The notes: generated from the letters alone by a model not told the origin. Numbered from the stretch's first letter, positions 1-8,439 are shown. The stretch is DNA of 64,000 nucleotides from Sphingomonadaceae bacterium 3R27E2-A (GCA_005503165.1 SCNT01000004.1:62001-126000); one strand, 5' to 3'. Translations and numbers: made by a program.

Positions 1-86
1 ACGGGCGTGGCCTCCATCTCGTGCTGATAGAGCGCCTGCACGGCGGCAAGGCGGGCGGCGGAGCGGGACTGGGCGCGTTTGTTCAT
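1..86 (-). CDS. nusB: NusB, transcription antitermination factor (N-terminal part only)
   Basis: The minus strand from the ATG at 84-86 reads MNKRAQSRSAARLAAVQALY and then QHEMEATP, the N-terminal arginine-rich helix of NusB. NusB pairs with S10 (NusE) on boxA RNA in the Nus antitermination complex that acts on rRNA operons. Only the first 28 codons lie in the window and the rest runs off the left edge. It follows hisD by 7 bases on the same strand, so it is probably cotranscribed with hisG-hisD, an arrangement I recall from other sphingomonads. The assignment rests on the N-terminus alone. Confidence 0.85.
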   Translation of the reverse strand, partial: MNKRAQSRSAARLAAVQALYQHEMEATP

Positions 87-93
87 GGCTTTT

Positions 94-1386
94 CTATTTC
101 AGTCTGTTCTGGACGCTGAGCGCGTGGGCGGGCAGCCCCTCGGCGCGTGCGAGCGCAACGGCAGCGGGCCCAATAGCGCCCAGCGCCGATTCGTCCAGCG
201 CGAGAAAGCTGGTGCGCTTCATGAAGTCGGTGACCGACAGCCCGCTCGAAAAGCGCGCGCGGCGTCCGGTGGGCAGCACATGATTGGGGCCCGCGACATA
301 ATCGCCAATCGCTTCGGGCGTGTGGCGGCCGAGGAAGACCGAGCCCGCGTGGCGCACCCTGGCGAAGAGCGCATCGGCGACATCGGCGTCGACCGCGAGT
401 TCGAGATGCTCCGGCGCGAGCCGGTCGCAGAGCGGGATCGCGTCGGCCAGCGCCGGGACGACGATCACCGCGCCATTGTCGGCCCAGCTCGCCTGCATCG
501 TCGCCGCGGTGCCCAGCGTCGGGATGACATGCGCCACCGCCGCCGCGACCGCGTCGGCGAAGTCGCCGTCGTCGGTGAACAGGATCGACTGGCTGGTCGG
601 ATCGTGCTCGGCCTGGCTCAAGAGGTCGGCGGCGATGACATGCGGTTCGTTCTTCGCGTCGGCGACGACGACGATCTCGCTCGGCCCCGCGACCATGTCG
701 ATGCCGACGACGCCGTAGAGCTGGCGCTTCGCTTCGGCGACCCAGGCGTTGCCGGGGCCGGTGACGACATCGACCGGTGCGATCTTCGCGGTGCCATAGG
801 CGAGCGCCGCCACCGCCTGCGCGCCGCCGACACGCCAGATCTCGTCGACCCCGCCGATATGCGCGGCCGCCATCACCACCGGGTTGACCTCGCCGTCGGG
901 GGTCGGGGTCATCATCACGATGCGCTCGACGCCCGCGACCTTGGCCGGAATGATGTTCATCAGCACCGACGAGGGGTAAGCGGCGCGCCCGCCGGGGACG
1001 TAGACCCCCGCGGCGTCGACCGCATTCCACCGCGCCCCGAGCCGCGCACCGGTCGCGTCGCGATAGTCGCGGCCCTCGGGCAATTGCGCGGCGTGATAGG
1101 CGCGGATACGCTCCGCCGCGAGGTCGAGCGCATCGCGCAGTTCGGGCGCGAGCGCCGCATAAGCCGCGGCGCATTCCTGCTTCGAGATGCTCCAGCCGCG
1201 CGCGTCGAGATCGAAGCGGTCGAACTTGGCGGTATAATCGGCGAGCGCCGCATCGCCCTCGGCCTTCACCCGCGCGACGATCGCCGCGACATCGGCCGAC
1301 ACGTCGGAGGCGCTTTCGCGCCGGTCGTTCACCAGCGCGTCGAATGCCGCCGCGAAGCCGGGGTCGGAGGCGTCAAGCCGCCGCAT
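94..1386 (-). CDS. hisD: Histidinol dehydrogenase HisD
   Basis: Catalyses the last two oxidations of histidine synthesis, L-histidinol to L-histidine with 2 NAD+, as a Zn-dependent cytoplasmic dimer. The 430-residue length is typical. All four zinc ligands are recognisable: Gln258 and His261 in SQAEHD, Asp362 in [12 protein letters not shown] and His421 in LPAHALSVQ. The catalytic Glu/His pair is in APEHLEL (Glu326, His327), and the family signature of invariant Gly/Ala/Pro residues around 205-235 is intact. The ATG at 1384-1386 lies inside the 3' end of hisG (14-base overlap), which implies translational coupling. The nusB start follows 7 bases after the stop. Confidence 0.97.
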   Translation of the reverse strand: MRRLDASDPGFAAAFDALVNDRRESASDVSADVAAIVARVKAEGDAALADYTAKFDRFDLDARGWSISKQECAAAYAALAPELRDALDLAAERIRAYHAAQLPEGRDYRDATGARLGARWNAVDAAGVYVPGGRAAYPSSVLMNIIPAKVAGVERIVMMTPTPDGEVNPVVMAAAHIGGVDEIWRVGGAQAVAALAYGTAKIAPVDVVTGPGNAWVAEAKRQLYGVVGIDMVAGPSEIVVVADAKNEPHVIAADLLSQAEHDPTSQSILFTDDGDFADAVAAAVAHVIPTLGTAATMQASWADNGAVIVVPALADAIPLCDRLAPEHLELAVDADVADALFARVRHAGSVFLGRHTPEAIGDYVAGPNHVLPTGRRARFSSGLSVTDFMKRTSFLALDESALGAIGPAAVALARAEGLPAHALSVQNRLK

Positions 1387-2029
1387 CGCCGACCGCCTGG
1401 CGAAAGCGCTCGACCAGCGCCGGCACCTCGGCCGAGCGCAGCTTGAACGCGGCGCGGTTGACGATCAGCCGCGCCGAAACGTCGCTGATCACCACCTGTT
1501 CGGCGAGCGCATTCTCGACGAGCGTGCGCCCGGTCGAAACGAGGTCGACGATGTGCGAGGCAAGTCCCAGCTTGGGCGCGATCTCCATCGCACCGTTCAA
1601 TTTGATGCATTCGGCCTGGATGCCCTGCGCCTCGAACCAGCGGCGCGTGGTGCCGGGATATTTGGTCGCGACACGGATGTGGCTGGCGCCGATCCCGGGC
1701 GGCGCGCGGTCGGCGGGGCCCGCGAGCGACAGGCGGCAATGGCCGATGCCGAGGTCGACGGGGGCGTAAAGCTCCGAATAGTCGAACTCGTCGATGACGT
1801 CCGAGCCGACGATGCCGAGCTGCGCCGCACCATGCGCCACGAAAGTGGCGACATCAAAGGCGCGCACGCGGATCAGCGAGAGATGCGGCTGGTTGGTGCC
1901 GAAGACGAGCGCGCGGCTCTTGGGGTCGAAGAAATCGGCCGCGGGCTCGATGCCGACGCGCGCGAGCAGCGGCAGCGCCTCGTCGAGGATGCGCCCTTTC
2001 GGGATGGCAAAGATGATCGGTTCGGGCAT
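1373..2029 (-). CDS. hisG: ATP phosphoribosyltransferase HisG, short form
   Basis: First committed step of histidine synthesis: ATP plus PRPP gives phosphoribosyl-ATP. From the ATG at 2027-2029 the product is 218 residues and begins [20 protein letters not shown]. The PRPP/ATP-binding core is present (GSDVIDEF near residue 75, DLVSTGRTL near 167), but the C-terminal ACT-like regulatory domain of long HisG is absent. Short HisG enzymes need the HisRS-like subunit HisZ, which is not in this window. The open frame continues far upstream, but it would run through the divergent DUF2332 gene, so the ATG is preferred. The 3' end overlaps hisD by 14 bases. Confidence 0.95.
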   Translation of the reverse strand: MPEPIIFAIPKGRILDEALPLLARVGIEPAADFFDPKSRALVFGTNQPHLSLIRVRAFDVATFVAHGAAQLGIVGSDVIDEFDYSELYAPVDLGIGHCRLSLAGPADRAPPGIGASHIRVATKYPGTTRRWFEAQGIQAECIKLNGAMEIAPKLGLASHIVDLVSTGRTLVENALAEQVVISDVSARLIVNRAAFKLRSAEVPALVERFRQAVGDAAA

Positions 2030-2068
2030 AAGCGCCCCGGCCCATAAGGCGCGGCGGGAGAAAGGGCA

Positions 2069-3148
2069 ATGAGCGAGCGGTATCAGGCGATGGAACTGGG
2101 CGACACCGGCGCCGGTGCGGTGCGCGCGGCCTTTGCCAACCAGGTCCTCTATTGCCGCGCCAACGATGCGCCGGTGACCGCGCGGATCGTCGCAGCGCTG
2201 GCGACCCTGCTCGACAAGCCCGCGACGGAGTTTGCCCGGCGCATCGCCGAATGGCAGGGCGCGCCGCTCGCCGATGCCCTGCCGCTGCGCGCGGCGGGCG
2301 GCCTGCACGCGCTGCACCTCGCGGGCGCGGCGCACGAACTGGCACCCGTTTATGCCGATGCCGAGGGGATCAATGACACGGCGATCGTCGCCGGGGTGGT
2401 GCGGCGGCACGAGGCGGCGCTGCTGCCGTGGCTCGACGGGCCGCCGCAGACCAACGAGGCGGGGCGCTCGGCCAATTTTGTCGCGGCGATGCTGTGGCTG
2501 GCCGAGCAGGGGCTGCCGCCGCGGTTCGAATGCCTCGAGATCGGGTCGAGCGCGGGGATCAACCTGATGCTCGCGCGCAATCATTACGACCTCGGCGGGG
2601 TGCAGGTCGGGCCGCAGCCAGGGGTGATGGCCTTCACCCCCGAATGGCGCGGACGGCATCCGCCGCAGCACAAGATCGAGATCGTGGGCACCAAGGGCTG
2701 CGACGTCGCGCCGGTCGACCTGACCGACCCGGCGCAGGCGCTGCGGCTCAAGGCCTATATCTGGCCCGAGCACCGCGGGCGCTTCGAGCGGATGGAAGCG
2801 GCGATCGCGGCGGCGCGCGAAGCGAAGCCCAATATCGTGCAGATGAATGCAGCCGATTTTGTCGAGGCCGAGCTCGCGAAGCCGCAGACCGCGGGGACGG
2901 TGCGTCTGCTGATGCATTCGATCGTCTGGCAATATGTCCCCGCCGACCAGCAGGCGCGCGTGACCGCCGCAATGGAGGCCGCGGGCGGGCGCGCGACGGC
3001 CGAGCGCCCGCTCGCGTGGATTGCGCTCGAGGCGAACCGCACGGTGCACAGCCATGAATTGGTGGTGCGATACTGGCCCGGCGGCGACCCACCCAAGCTG
3101 CTCGGCCGCTCGCACGCGCATGGCGCCTGGGTGGAGTGGCTCAGCTAG
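2069..3148 (+). CDS. DUF2332 family protein
   Basis: A 359-residue cytoplasmic protein of the DUF2332 (COG4427-like) family, with no known reaction. The region [11 protein letters not shown] near residue 158 looks like the glycine-rich loop of a SAM-dependent methyltransferase fold, and [11 protein letters not shown] near 296 is a conserved family segment, so a methyltransferase-like fold is possible but unproven. The start is ATG 2069 behind a GGGAGAAAGGG Shine-Dalgarno. It diverges from hisG with only 39 bases between the start codons, so the two share one promoter region. It ends at a repeat (3153-3335) that separates it from the convergent RcdA gene. Confidence 0.85.
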   Translation: MSERYQAMELGDTGAGAVRAAFANQVLYCRANDAPVTARIVAALATLLDKPATEFARRIAEWQGAPLADALPLRAAGGLHALHLAGAAHELAPVYADAEGINDTAIVAGVVRRHEAALLPWLDGPPQTNEAGRSANFVAAMLWLAEQGLPPRFECLEIGSSAGINLMLARNHYDLGGVQVGPQPGVMAFTPEWRGRHPPQHKIEIVGTKGCDVAPVDLTDPAQALRLKAYIWPEHRGRFERMEAAIAAAREAKPNIVQMNAADFVEAELAKPQTAGTVRLLMHSIVWQYVPADQQARVTAAMEAAGGRATAERPLAWIALEANRTVHSHELVVRYWPGGDPPKLLGRSHAHGAWVEWLS

Positions 3149-3152
3149 CCAA

Positions 3153-3335
3153 GCCCCCTCCCCCCCTCGATGGGGGAGGCAGCGAGACTTACGAACTTGT
3201 TCGTTAGTCGCAGCGGTGGAGGTGCGCTCTCAGCCTGAAGCGGGCGGTGCCACGACGCACCCTCACCCTCATCCAACTCCGCCTAATCGCTTCGCGATAA
3301 GGCTTCGTATCCTTCTCCCATCAAGGGAGAAGGAA
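3153..3335. repeat. Dispersed intergenic repeat, family A copy 1
   Basis: About 180 bases filling the gap between two convergent genes. It opens with a short C/G hairpin (CCCTCGATGGGGG), carries the core GGGGAGGCAGCGAGACTT followed by an imperfect palindrome and AGTCGCAGCGGTGG, and ends with the hairpin CCTTCTCCCATCAAGGGAGA just before the RcdA stop. The same order of blocks occurs at 29299-29477 and, inverted and shortened, at 63393-63518. It may act as a bidirectional terminator. Confidence 0.8.
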
Positions 3336-3809
3336 TTATAGCCGCGCTTCCAGCCGCGCGAGCAGCGCCTGCACCGGCGGCGGGGTCACCGGCGCCTGCC
3401 AGCCCGCCTCCAGCGCCGCGATGCGCTCGAACAGACGTTCGCTCGCCGCGATGATGCGGCGGATCGGCGATTCGAACTGGATGCAGATGTCCCAGTCGGC
3501 CGCGACGGGTTCGCCGATGCGCGCCGCGCTGTCGTTCGGTCCCGCCCCCAGGTCGCCCGCCATCATCGCGCGGCGGTGGAGCAGCCAGGCGATGATGTGC
3601 ATCAGCCGCGTCGTAGTCTTGAGCGATTCGCAGGCGAGCCCGATGTGGAGCAGCGCCTCGCGGCTGCCCGCCTCGCCGAGGTCGCGCGCCGCGGCGAAAG
3701 CGGTGTGCGCTTCGTCGGCGAGGACCATCGCTTCGACGTAGAGATTCTCGACCTGGGCGCGCTGGACCGGCAGGTCGATCGGCACATGTTCGGAAAGCCC
3801 CCTGTTCAT
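3336..3809 (-). CDS. rcdA: RcdA-like regulator of CtrA degradation (DUF1465)
   Basis: In Caulobacter RcdA is a ClpXP adaptor that helps deliver the cell-cycle regulator CtrA and other substrates for proteolysis. This 157-residue product has the family's helical hallmark KTTTRLMHIIAWLLHRRAM (about residues 75-93), matching the conserved L.TTRLM...WLL..RA segment. I choose ATG 3807-3809 (MNRGLSEHVPIDLP), because the longer in-frame start at 3845 adds a proline-rich stretch unlike the family. It is adjacent to a YdcH gene, and PilZ and DksA genes follow nearby. Family assignment is good; the CtrA role is inferred from homologues. Confidence 0.85.
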   Translation of the reverse strand: MNRGLSEHVPIDLPVQRAQVENLYVEAMVLADEAHTAFAAARDLGEAGSREALLHIGLACESLKTTTRLMHIIAWLLHRRAMMAGDLGAGPNDSAARIGEPVAADWDICIQFESPIRRIIAASERLFERIAALEAGWQAPVTPPPVQALLARLEARL

Positions 3810-3906
3810 GAAAAAAATATGCCACGCCGGCGGGGGTGGTAGCAACGCCGCTAACCATTATTTTCACGGGCCTGCGGCGTCCCGTTTTGAATCAGGGCGG
3901 CCCGGG

Positions 3907-4104
3907 TCAGGCAATGATGTCGGGAACCAGTTGATCCTCGCACCAGGCGATCTCGTCGCGCAGGCGCAACTTTTTCTTCTTCAATCGAGCCAGTTGCAGT
4001 TGGTCGGGAACCGTCGCTGCGCCGAGCGCGATGATCGCGGCGTCGAGGTCGCGATGTTCGACGCGGAGCAGTTCGAGGCGCTGGCTGATTTCTTCGGGGG
4101 TCAC
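3907..4104 (-). CDS. YdcH/DUF465 small coiled-coil protein
   Basis: A 65-residue acidic/basic helical protein ending in QLQLARLKKKKLRLRDEI, the diagnostic basic helix of DUF465. Its function is unknown in the family. The frame is open to a TTG at 4140, but GTG 4102-4104 has an ideal AGGAG seven bases upstream, so the product is taken as MTPEEISQRLELL. A second DUF465 gene lies divergently at 4244. The RcdA gene follows downstream on the same strand. Confidence 0.85.
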   Translation of the reverse strand: MTPEEISQRLELLRVEHRDLDAAIIALGAATVPDQLQLARLKKKKLRLRDEIAWCEDQLVPDIIA

Positions 4105-4243
4105 AGCCTCGCTCCTGCCAGAATCACGATTTGTCTGCAACGGGGACCGGCTGGGCGAATCGGCGCGTTAACCGCTCCACAATCGGATCGATCCATGTTT
4201 TACTTCGCCTGCCAACCGAGTCGAAAATGAAGGAGACTGGCCG

Positions 4244-4402
4244 ATGAACATGTCGCACCTTTCCGCCCTGAAGTCCCGCCACGCGGACCTCGACGCGAAA
4301 ATTGCGAATGAAGAACGGCGCCCCTGCCCCGATGTGGGCGTGCTGGCACAGCTCAAGAAACAGAAGCTCAAGATCAAGGAAGAGCTTTACGCGATCGGCT
4401 GA
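4244..4402 (+). CDS. YdcH/DUF465 small protein
   Basis: A 52-residue protein, MNMSHLSALKSRHADLDAKI and so on, with the family's C-terminal basic helix LAQLKKQKLKIKEEL. The start ATG at 4244 has AAGGAG at 4230-4235. Together with the minus-strand DUF465 gene at 3907-4104 it forms a divergent pair of paralogues separated by about 140 bases. No biochemical function is established for DUF465; coiled-coil pairing of the two paralogues is conceivable but speculative. Confidence 0.85.
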   Translation: MNMSHLSALKSRHADLDAKIANEERRPCPDVGVLAQLKKQKLKIKEELYAIG

Positions 4403-4479
4403 CGATCGCCGGGGTCCGGCACGGACCCGCAAGTCAGGCCGCCGGTTGGTCGGCTGCTCCTTCCTAGGGTGGAACGGGG

Positions 4480-4875
4480 TCAGCGCGGACGGATCGGCGG
4501 CCGGCCCTTGTTCAGGCGGAGGCCGGCGAGCGTCGGCGGCACTTCTTCCTTCTGCGGCGCGACGTCGCGGCGCACCGATTGCGGATTGATCGCGCGATCA
4601 AAAGCGATCCCGAATTTCTTGTCGCCGGTCCAGACGATGCGCCCGGGCACCGGCCCGATGTTGCGCAAGTCGACCTCGACGGCCATCCCCTGCGCGACCG
4701 AGACCGAGCTTTCAGCGAGCATGCCCCCCGCCGACAGGTTGCGCACGCGCACCTGAACCGGCTCGGCGTGGCCGGCGATAGCGACCCTCGCCTGCATGAA
4801 CAGGCTGTCGCGGTCGGCGGCGCGCGACAGCGCCGCCACTTCTTCGTCCACCGATGTCGGTCCGCGCGATTCCAT
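4480..4875 (-). CDS. PilZ-domain protein
   Basis: A 131-residue single-domain PilZ protein, a fold that usually binds cyclic di-GMP. Visible features are the second-strand motif NLSAGGM near residue 47 (consensus D/N-x-S-x-x-G-x), the arginine-bearing strand RDSLFMQARVAI before it, and the closing GRIVWTGDKKFGIAF near 78-92. The classical RxxxR is not obvious; Arg22 and Arg30 are the nearest arginines, so ligand binding is uncertain. ATG 4873-4875 follows GGGGAACAGG. It is monocistronic, between DksA and the YdcH pair. Confidence 0.85.
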   Translation of the reverse strand: MESRGPTSVDEEVAALSRAADRDSLFMQARVAIAGHAEPVQVRVRNLSAGGMLAESSVSVAQGMAVEVDLRNIGPVPGRIVWTGDKKFGIAFDRAINPQSVRRDVAPQKEEVPPTLAGLRLNKGRPPIRPR

Positions 4876-4980
4876 TGCGACCTGTTCCCCGCGTTAAAAA
4901 CTCATGCGCGGGAACCTAGGGCGCAGCCCTTGCGGAAACGTAAATGAGGCAAAGTCGTCCCGACTTGGTGCAGACTTTAT

Positions 4981-5442
4981 TCAGTCCTCGCGCGAAATCC
5001 GCTCGTTGCGCTCGTGGCGCTCCTGCGCCTCGAGCGTCATCGTCGCGATCGGGCGCGCCTGCAGCCGTGCGAGCGAGATCGGCTCGCCGGTCACCGCGCA
5101 ATAGCCATATTCGCCCTCGTCGATGCGGCGGATCGCCGAATCGATCTTCGAGATCAGCTTGCGCTGGCGGTCGCGGGTGCGCAGTTCGATCGCCCAGTCG
5201 GTCTCGCTCGACGCGCGGTCGGCGAGGTCGGGTTCGCGGAGCGGACCGTCCTGCAGCTGCGCCAGCGTCGATTCGCTTTCGGTCAGGATCGATTTTTTCC
5301 AGGCGAGCAGCAGTCCGCGGAAATAGTCCTGCTGTCGCGGATTCATAAACTCTTCGTCGTCGCTGGGGACATAATCCGAATCGAGGTTGGATTTGGCTTC
5401 GCGGAGCGCGTCGGCGCCAATGTCGGCGGTTTGGGTCGGCAT
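4981..5442 (-). CDS. dksA: DksA, RNA polymerase-binding stringent-response factor (alphaproteobacterial type)
   Basis: DksA enters the RNA polymerase secondary channel and, with ppGpp, adjusts rRNA and amino-acid promoter activity. This 153-residue protein has the coiled-coil (MNPRQQDYFRGLLLAWKKSI onward, about 33-105), then GEYGYCAVTGEPI and ARPIATMTLEAQERHE. Of the four zinc-finger cysteines only the first remains (YGYC); the others are Thr, Ala and Thr, as in many alphaproteobacterial DksA proteins that work without zinc. The frame is open to 5853, but ATG 5440-5442 matches the family N-terminus and is preceded by AAAGGA. Confidence 0.93.
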   Translation of the reverse strand: MPTQTADIGADALREAKSNLDSDYVPSDDEEFMNPRQQDYFRGLLLAWKKSILTESESTLAQLQDGPLREPDLADRASSETDWAIELRTRDRQRKLISKIDSAIRRIDEGEYGYCAVTGEPISLARLQARPIATMTLEAQERHERNERISRED

Positions 5443-5874
5443 GACGGGCTCTAAAGTCCTTTCGTCTCGCGCTCCGCCGGGCGTGGCGGACCGGGGGAGT
5501 GGCGCGCCTATAACCAGCCGTGGGGTGGGACACAAGCGCCGAAGCGGCGGATAGAGCGCGCCGGGTGAAGCGGGGCTGAACCGGCGCGCGGGACGACCCG
5601 ATTCCCGGACCGCTCGCCGCACGCGTCCAAGGCACGATTTCGGGCCCAAAGTTAACCAAGCATAGGGAATCGCGGTAACTTCCGTCCGGTTTTGGGACAG
5701 TCGGCGCGAAGGGTGTTGATTCCCTCGACCTTTTCCCGCTGCTGGACAGTCAAACGCGGTTAACGCCGTGGACGCGTTCACAAAGCTTTGGCCATTTGGC
5801 CCTAGCAAGAGGTGCAAGCGGGTGCCGGGGTGTGGCGCCTTCCCACCAAGCAACGGGAAAAGAGAGAGAAGTCT
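5443..5874. other. Gene-free interval with probable promoters
   Basis: 432 bases between dksA and the repeat-rich surface-protein gene. No reading frame here resembles a gene. The right half contains two TTAACC/GTTAAC words (near 5652 and 5759) and the gene's upstream leader; the left half should hold the dksA promoter. No hairpin with a T-tract was seen. Confidence 0.5.
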
Positions 5875-7218
5875 ATGTCAGTCCGAATGGCCCTCGCCAA
5901 GCTCTGCGCCTGCACCTGCGGCGGCGCGATCATCGGCACCGGCGCGATGCAGATCAGCGACGTGCCCGCGGCGGCACAGGCGCGCAAGGTCAGCAGCTGC
6001 TCGCCCTGCACCGGCAAGAAGCCCGCGGCGCGCAAGCGCTATGCGGCGAAGAAGCCGGTCAAGCGCGTGCGCCGCGTGGTCACCACCAAGAAAGTCATTC
6101 GTACCGCAACCCCGCAGACGCAGGTCGTGACGCAGACGATCCCCCTGCCCCCGATCCCCTATGCGCCCTTCCCGCAGCGCGGCGGCTGGGAAGGCGGCGG
6201 TGGCGGCGGCGGCGGTGTGACCGTGGTCGGCGGCGGCTTTGGCGGCGGCTTCGGCGGCGGCTTCTTCGGCGGCTTCTTCGGCGGCTCGTCGTCGGGTGGC
6301 GGCAGCAGCGGCAGCATCGTCGTGACCTCGACCACCACCGGCGGCGTCAGCACCTCGTCGAGCACCTCGTCGGGCGTGTCGACCTCGACCGGCGGCGTTT
6401 CCACCTCGACCTCGACGGGCGGGGTGTCGACCTCGACGGGCGGCGTCAGCACCTCGACCTCGACCGGCGGCGTCTCGACCTCGACCGGCAGCGTGTCGAC
6501 GTCGAGCGGTGTTTCGACCTCGACGGGCAGCGTCTCGACCTCGACCGGCGGTGTGAGCACCTCGACCGGCGGCGTGTCGACCTCGACGGGCAGCGTCAGC
6601 ACCTCGTCGGGCAATGTCTCGACCTCGTCGGGTAACGTCAGCACGTCCTCATCGAGCAGCAGCTCGTCGTCGAGCTCCTCCTCTTCGTCTTCCTCGTCGA
6701 GTTCGTCGTCGTCGGGCGGCGGCAATTCGTCGAAGGGCGGATCGTCGCATGGCAGCTCGCATGGCTCGTCGCACGGCAATTCGTCGAAGGGCGGATCGTC
6801 GCACGGCAGCTCGAGCTGGGGCGGATCGTCGCACGGTTCGAACGGCGGCTCGGGCGGTTCGGGCGGCAGCTCGTCGTCGAGCGGCGGTTCGGGCAGCAGC
6901 AGCAGCTCGTCCTCGTCGAGCTCTTCGTCGTCCTCGTCGAGCAGCAGCACCTCCTCGGGCGCGACTTCGTCGGGCGCGACGGGCGGCACCAGCAGCTTCG
7001 GCGGTTCGAGCAGCAGCTCGTCCTCCTCGTCGAGCAGCAGTTCGTCGTCGAGCTCCTCGTCCTCGTCGAGCTCGGGCGGCAGCAGCGGCACCTCGTCGGG
7101 CAATCCGACGCCGGTTCCCGCGCCGCCGATGCTCCTGCTCTTCGGCGCCGCCGCCGCCGCGCTCGTCGCGCGCCGCCGCGCGGCCAACCGCAACGATCGG
7201 GAACAGGACGCGGCTTAA
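5875..7218 (+). CDS. Ser/Thr/Gly-repeat surface protein with PEP-CTERM-like sorting tail
   Basis: A 447-residue low-complexity protein. The N-terminus (MSVRMALAKLCACTCGGAII) is a signal-peptide-like hydrophobic stretch, followed by a Lys/Arg-rich segment, a poly-Gly block (about 104-138), many VSTSTGG/VSTSS repeats (about 155-255) and long poly-Ser runs broken by GGSSHGSS units. The C-terminus (VPAPPMLLLFGAAAAALVAR plus RR) has the motif-helix-arginine layout of PEP-CTERM/exosortase sorting signals. Serine is encoded by mixed TCG and AGC codons, so the repetition is kept at protein level. An alternative upstream start at 5812 is rejected; the ATG at 5875 follows a purine-rich GGGAAAAGAGAGAGAAG. 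A cell-surface or matrix role is inferred. Confidence 0.75.
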   Translation: MSVRMALAKLCACTCGGAIIGTGAMQISDVPAAAQARKVSSCSPCTGKKPAARKRYAAKKPVKRVRRVVTTKKVIRTATPQTQVVTQTIPLPPIPYAPFPQRGGWEGGGGGGGGVTVVGGGFGGGFGGGFFGGFFGGSSSGGGSSGSIVVTSTTTGGVSTSSSTSSGVSTSTGGVSTSTSTGGVSTSTGGVSTSTSTGGVSTSTGSVSTSSGVSTSTGSVSTSTGGVSTSTGGVSTSTGSVSTSSGNVSTSSGNVSTSSSSSSSSSSSSSSSSSSSSSSSGGGNSSKGGSSHGSSHGSSHGNSSKGGSSHGSSSWGGSSHGSNGGSGGSGGSSSSSGGSGSSSSSSSSSSSSSSSSSSTSSGATSSGATGGTSSFGGSSSSSSSSSSSSSSSSSSSSSSSGGSSGTSSGNPTPVPAPPMLLLFGAAAAALVARRRAANRNDREQDAA

Positions 7219-7260
7219 ACCTATCCACTGGCGGCCGGTTCACCCCGACCACCTATTGAA

Positions 7261-7288
7261 GGCCGCCCCCCGGGGCGGCCTTTTTTTT
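7261..7288 (+). terminator. Rho-independent terminator after the repeat-protein gene
   Basis: A perfect 9-bp stem GGCCGCCCC/GGGGCGGCC with a 2-base loop, followed at once by eight T residues. It lies 43 bases after the stop of the Ser-rich protein gene. Confidence 0.93.
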
Positions 7289-7530
7289 GGGGGGCCGGCT
7301 TTGGGGTGGGAAGCTGCCGCTGCCGTGTTCAAAGTTCAGGGAAAGTTCAGCCCTGTGCGCCCCCGACAGGACCTCGGCAACCGCTTCTGTCGACCGAGTG
7401 AAAGAGCCGGAAACAACGTTCGCATAGCCCGATAATGTAGGAAAGCCTTTTTTGAAGACGGCGGCGTTTTTGGGCTGGGGAACGGCGATTAACGCCCGAT
7501 ACCAGCTCTCCAACCCGTCATCAAAAACAG
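7289..7530. other. Gene-free interval
   Basis: About 240 bases after the terminator; the whole gap between genes, 7219-7555, is over 300 bases. Its only other features are the terminator and the ArsR operator. Two copies of AAAGTTCAGG/AAAGTTCAGC occur near 7327-7350. No credible coding frame was seen on either strand. Confidence 0.5.
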
Positions 7531-7575
7531 TTTGCCAAACGGCAAAGTATTCTCCATGGTTCGCCACATGGCAAA
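7531..7575. promoter_or_regulatory. Twin palindromes at the ArsR start (candidate autoregulatory operator)
   Basis: TTTGCCAAACGGCAAA at 7531-7546 is a perfect inverted repeat with a 4-base spacer. A near copy, TTCGCCACATGGCAAA, lies at 7560-7575, centre-to-centre 29 bases away. The second copy contains the ATG at 7568. Two spaced copies at a regulator's own start strongly suggest autorepression by the ArsR protein. Confidence 0.65.
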
Positions 7576-7918
7576 CCAACAAGCCGCGCTCGACCCGATC
7601 TTCCACGCCCTCGCCGACCCCACGCGGCGCGCAGTGGTCGGCCGGTTGATGCAGGGCGCTGCGCCGGTGAAGGAGCTGGCGCGGCCCTTCGCGATCGGCC
7701 TGCCCGCCTTCCTCAAGCATCTCGGCGTGCTCGAGGCGGCGGGGCTGATCCATAGCGAGAAGCAGGGCCGCGTGCGCACCTGCCGCGTCGACGCCGCGCG
7801 GCTCGCCGCGGCCGAGCAGTGGCTCGCCGAACAGCGCGCCCTCTGGCAGGGCCGCGCCGACCGCCTAGCCGCCTTCGTCGAAGCGCAAAATCCTCTCCCA
7901 AATCCCCTCAGCGAATGA
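7556..7918 (+). CDS. ArsR-family winged-helix transcriptional regulator
   Basis: A 120-residue regulator beginning MVRHMANQQAALDPIFHALA, with the ArsR HTH core ADPTRRAVVGRLMQ, then PAFLKHLGVLEAAGLI as the recognition helix and wing. No metal-binding ELCVCDL motif is present; this is the subgroup that is usually paired with an SRPBCC/AHSA1 protein, as here (next gene 14 bases downstream). The start is uncertain: ATG 7556 or ATG 7568. The latter (MANQQ) matches many relatives but lies inside the second palindrome and has no clear Shine-Dalgarno, so the mRNA may be nearly leaderless. Confidence 0.88.
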   Translation: MVRHMANQQAALDPIFHALADPTRRAVVGRLMQGAAPVKELARPFAIGLPAFLKHLGVLEAAGLIHSEKQGRVRTCRVDAARLAAAEQWLAEQRALWQGRADRLAAFVEAQNPLPNPLSE

Positions 7919-7932
7919 ACCAGGAGTCCGTC

Positions 7933-8397
7933 ATGTCCGACAAAACCGAACTCACCATCGCGCGCCAGATCGCCGCGCCGCCCGCCGCGGTGTGGGACGC
8001 GTGGAGCGATCCCGCCAAGCTCGCACAGTGGTGGATCCCCGGACCGATGGCATGCCAGGTCGTCAAGCTCGACCTGCGTCCCGGCGGCGGTTTCGAGACG
8101 CTGATGCGCGAAGAGGGCGCGGTGGCCTTTCAGCCGCATGTCGAGGGCTGCTTCCTCGAGGCGATCCCCGAGCAGCGGCTTGTCTTCACCACGGTGCTCA
8201 AAGAAGGCTGGCAGCCGATCGAACCATGGCTCGCGCTCACCGCGATCCTGACTTTCGAGGCGAAGGACGGCGGTACGCTCTATACGTCGCGCGTCTTGCA
8301 CCGGAATCCCGAGGAGAGCCGCAAGCATGAAGAAATGGGCTTCTACGAGGGTTGGGGCGCCGCGCTCGGCCAGCTTGCGGCGCTGCTGGAGCGGTAA
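7933..8397 (+). CDS. SRPBCC/AHSA1 (START-like) domain protein
   Basis: A 154-residue single-domain protein of the Aha1-C/SRPBCC ligand-binding fold, starting MSDKTELTIARQIAAPPAAV. Conserved features are VWDAWSDPAKLAQWWIP near residues 18-34 and GFYEGWGAALGQLAALLE at the end. The family binds hydrophobic ligands; no substrate can be assigned. AGGAG at 7922-7926 supports ATG 7933. It is cotranscribed with the ArsR regulator just upstream, a pairing common in proteobacteria. Confidence 0.88.
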   Translation: MSDKTELTIARQIAAPPAAVWDAWSDPAKLAQWWIPGPMACQVVKLDLRPGGGFETLMREEGAVAFQPHVEGCFLEAIPEQRLVFTTVLKEGWQPIEPWLALTAILTFEAKDGGTLYTSRVLHRNPEESRKHEEMGFYEGWGAALGQLAALLER

Positions 8398-8439
8398 GAC
8401 GGGGTTGCACGCGCGCGGCGCCAACGCCATAGCGCGCGC

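Noticed and set aside
1373-3121. N-terminal extension of hisG to 582 codons
   Set aside because: It runs antisense through the DUF2332 gene and lacks any HisG homology; the ATG at 2029 gives a normal short HisG.
4981-5442. DksA with lost zinc cysteines as a damaged gene
   Set aside because: Loss of three of the four cysteines with the rest intact is the normal state of many alphaproteobacterial DksA proteins.
6300-7080. The Ser-rich repeat region as a CRISPR array or DNA satellite
   Set aside because: Units vary in length and codon use, there are no unique spacers, and the whole lies in one coding frame.
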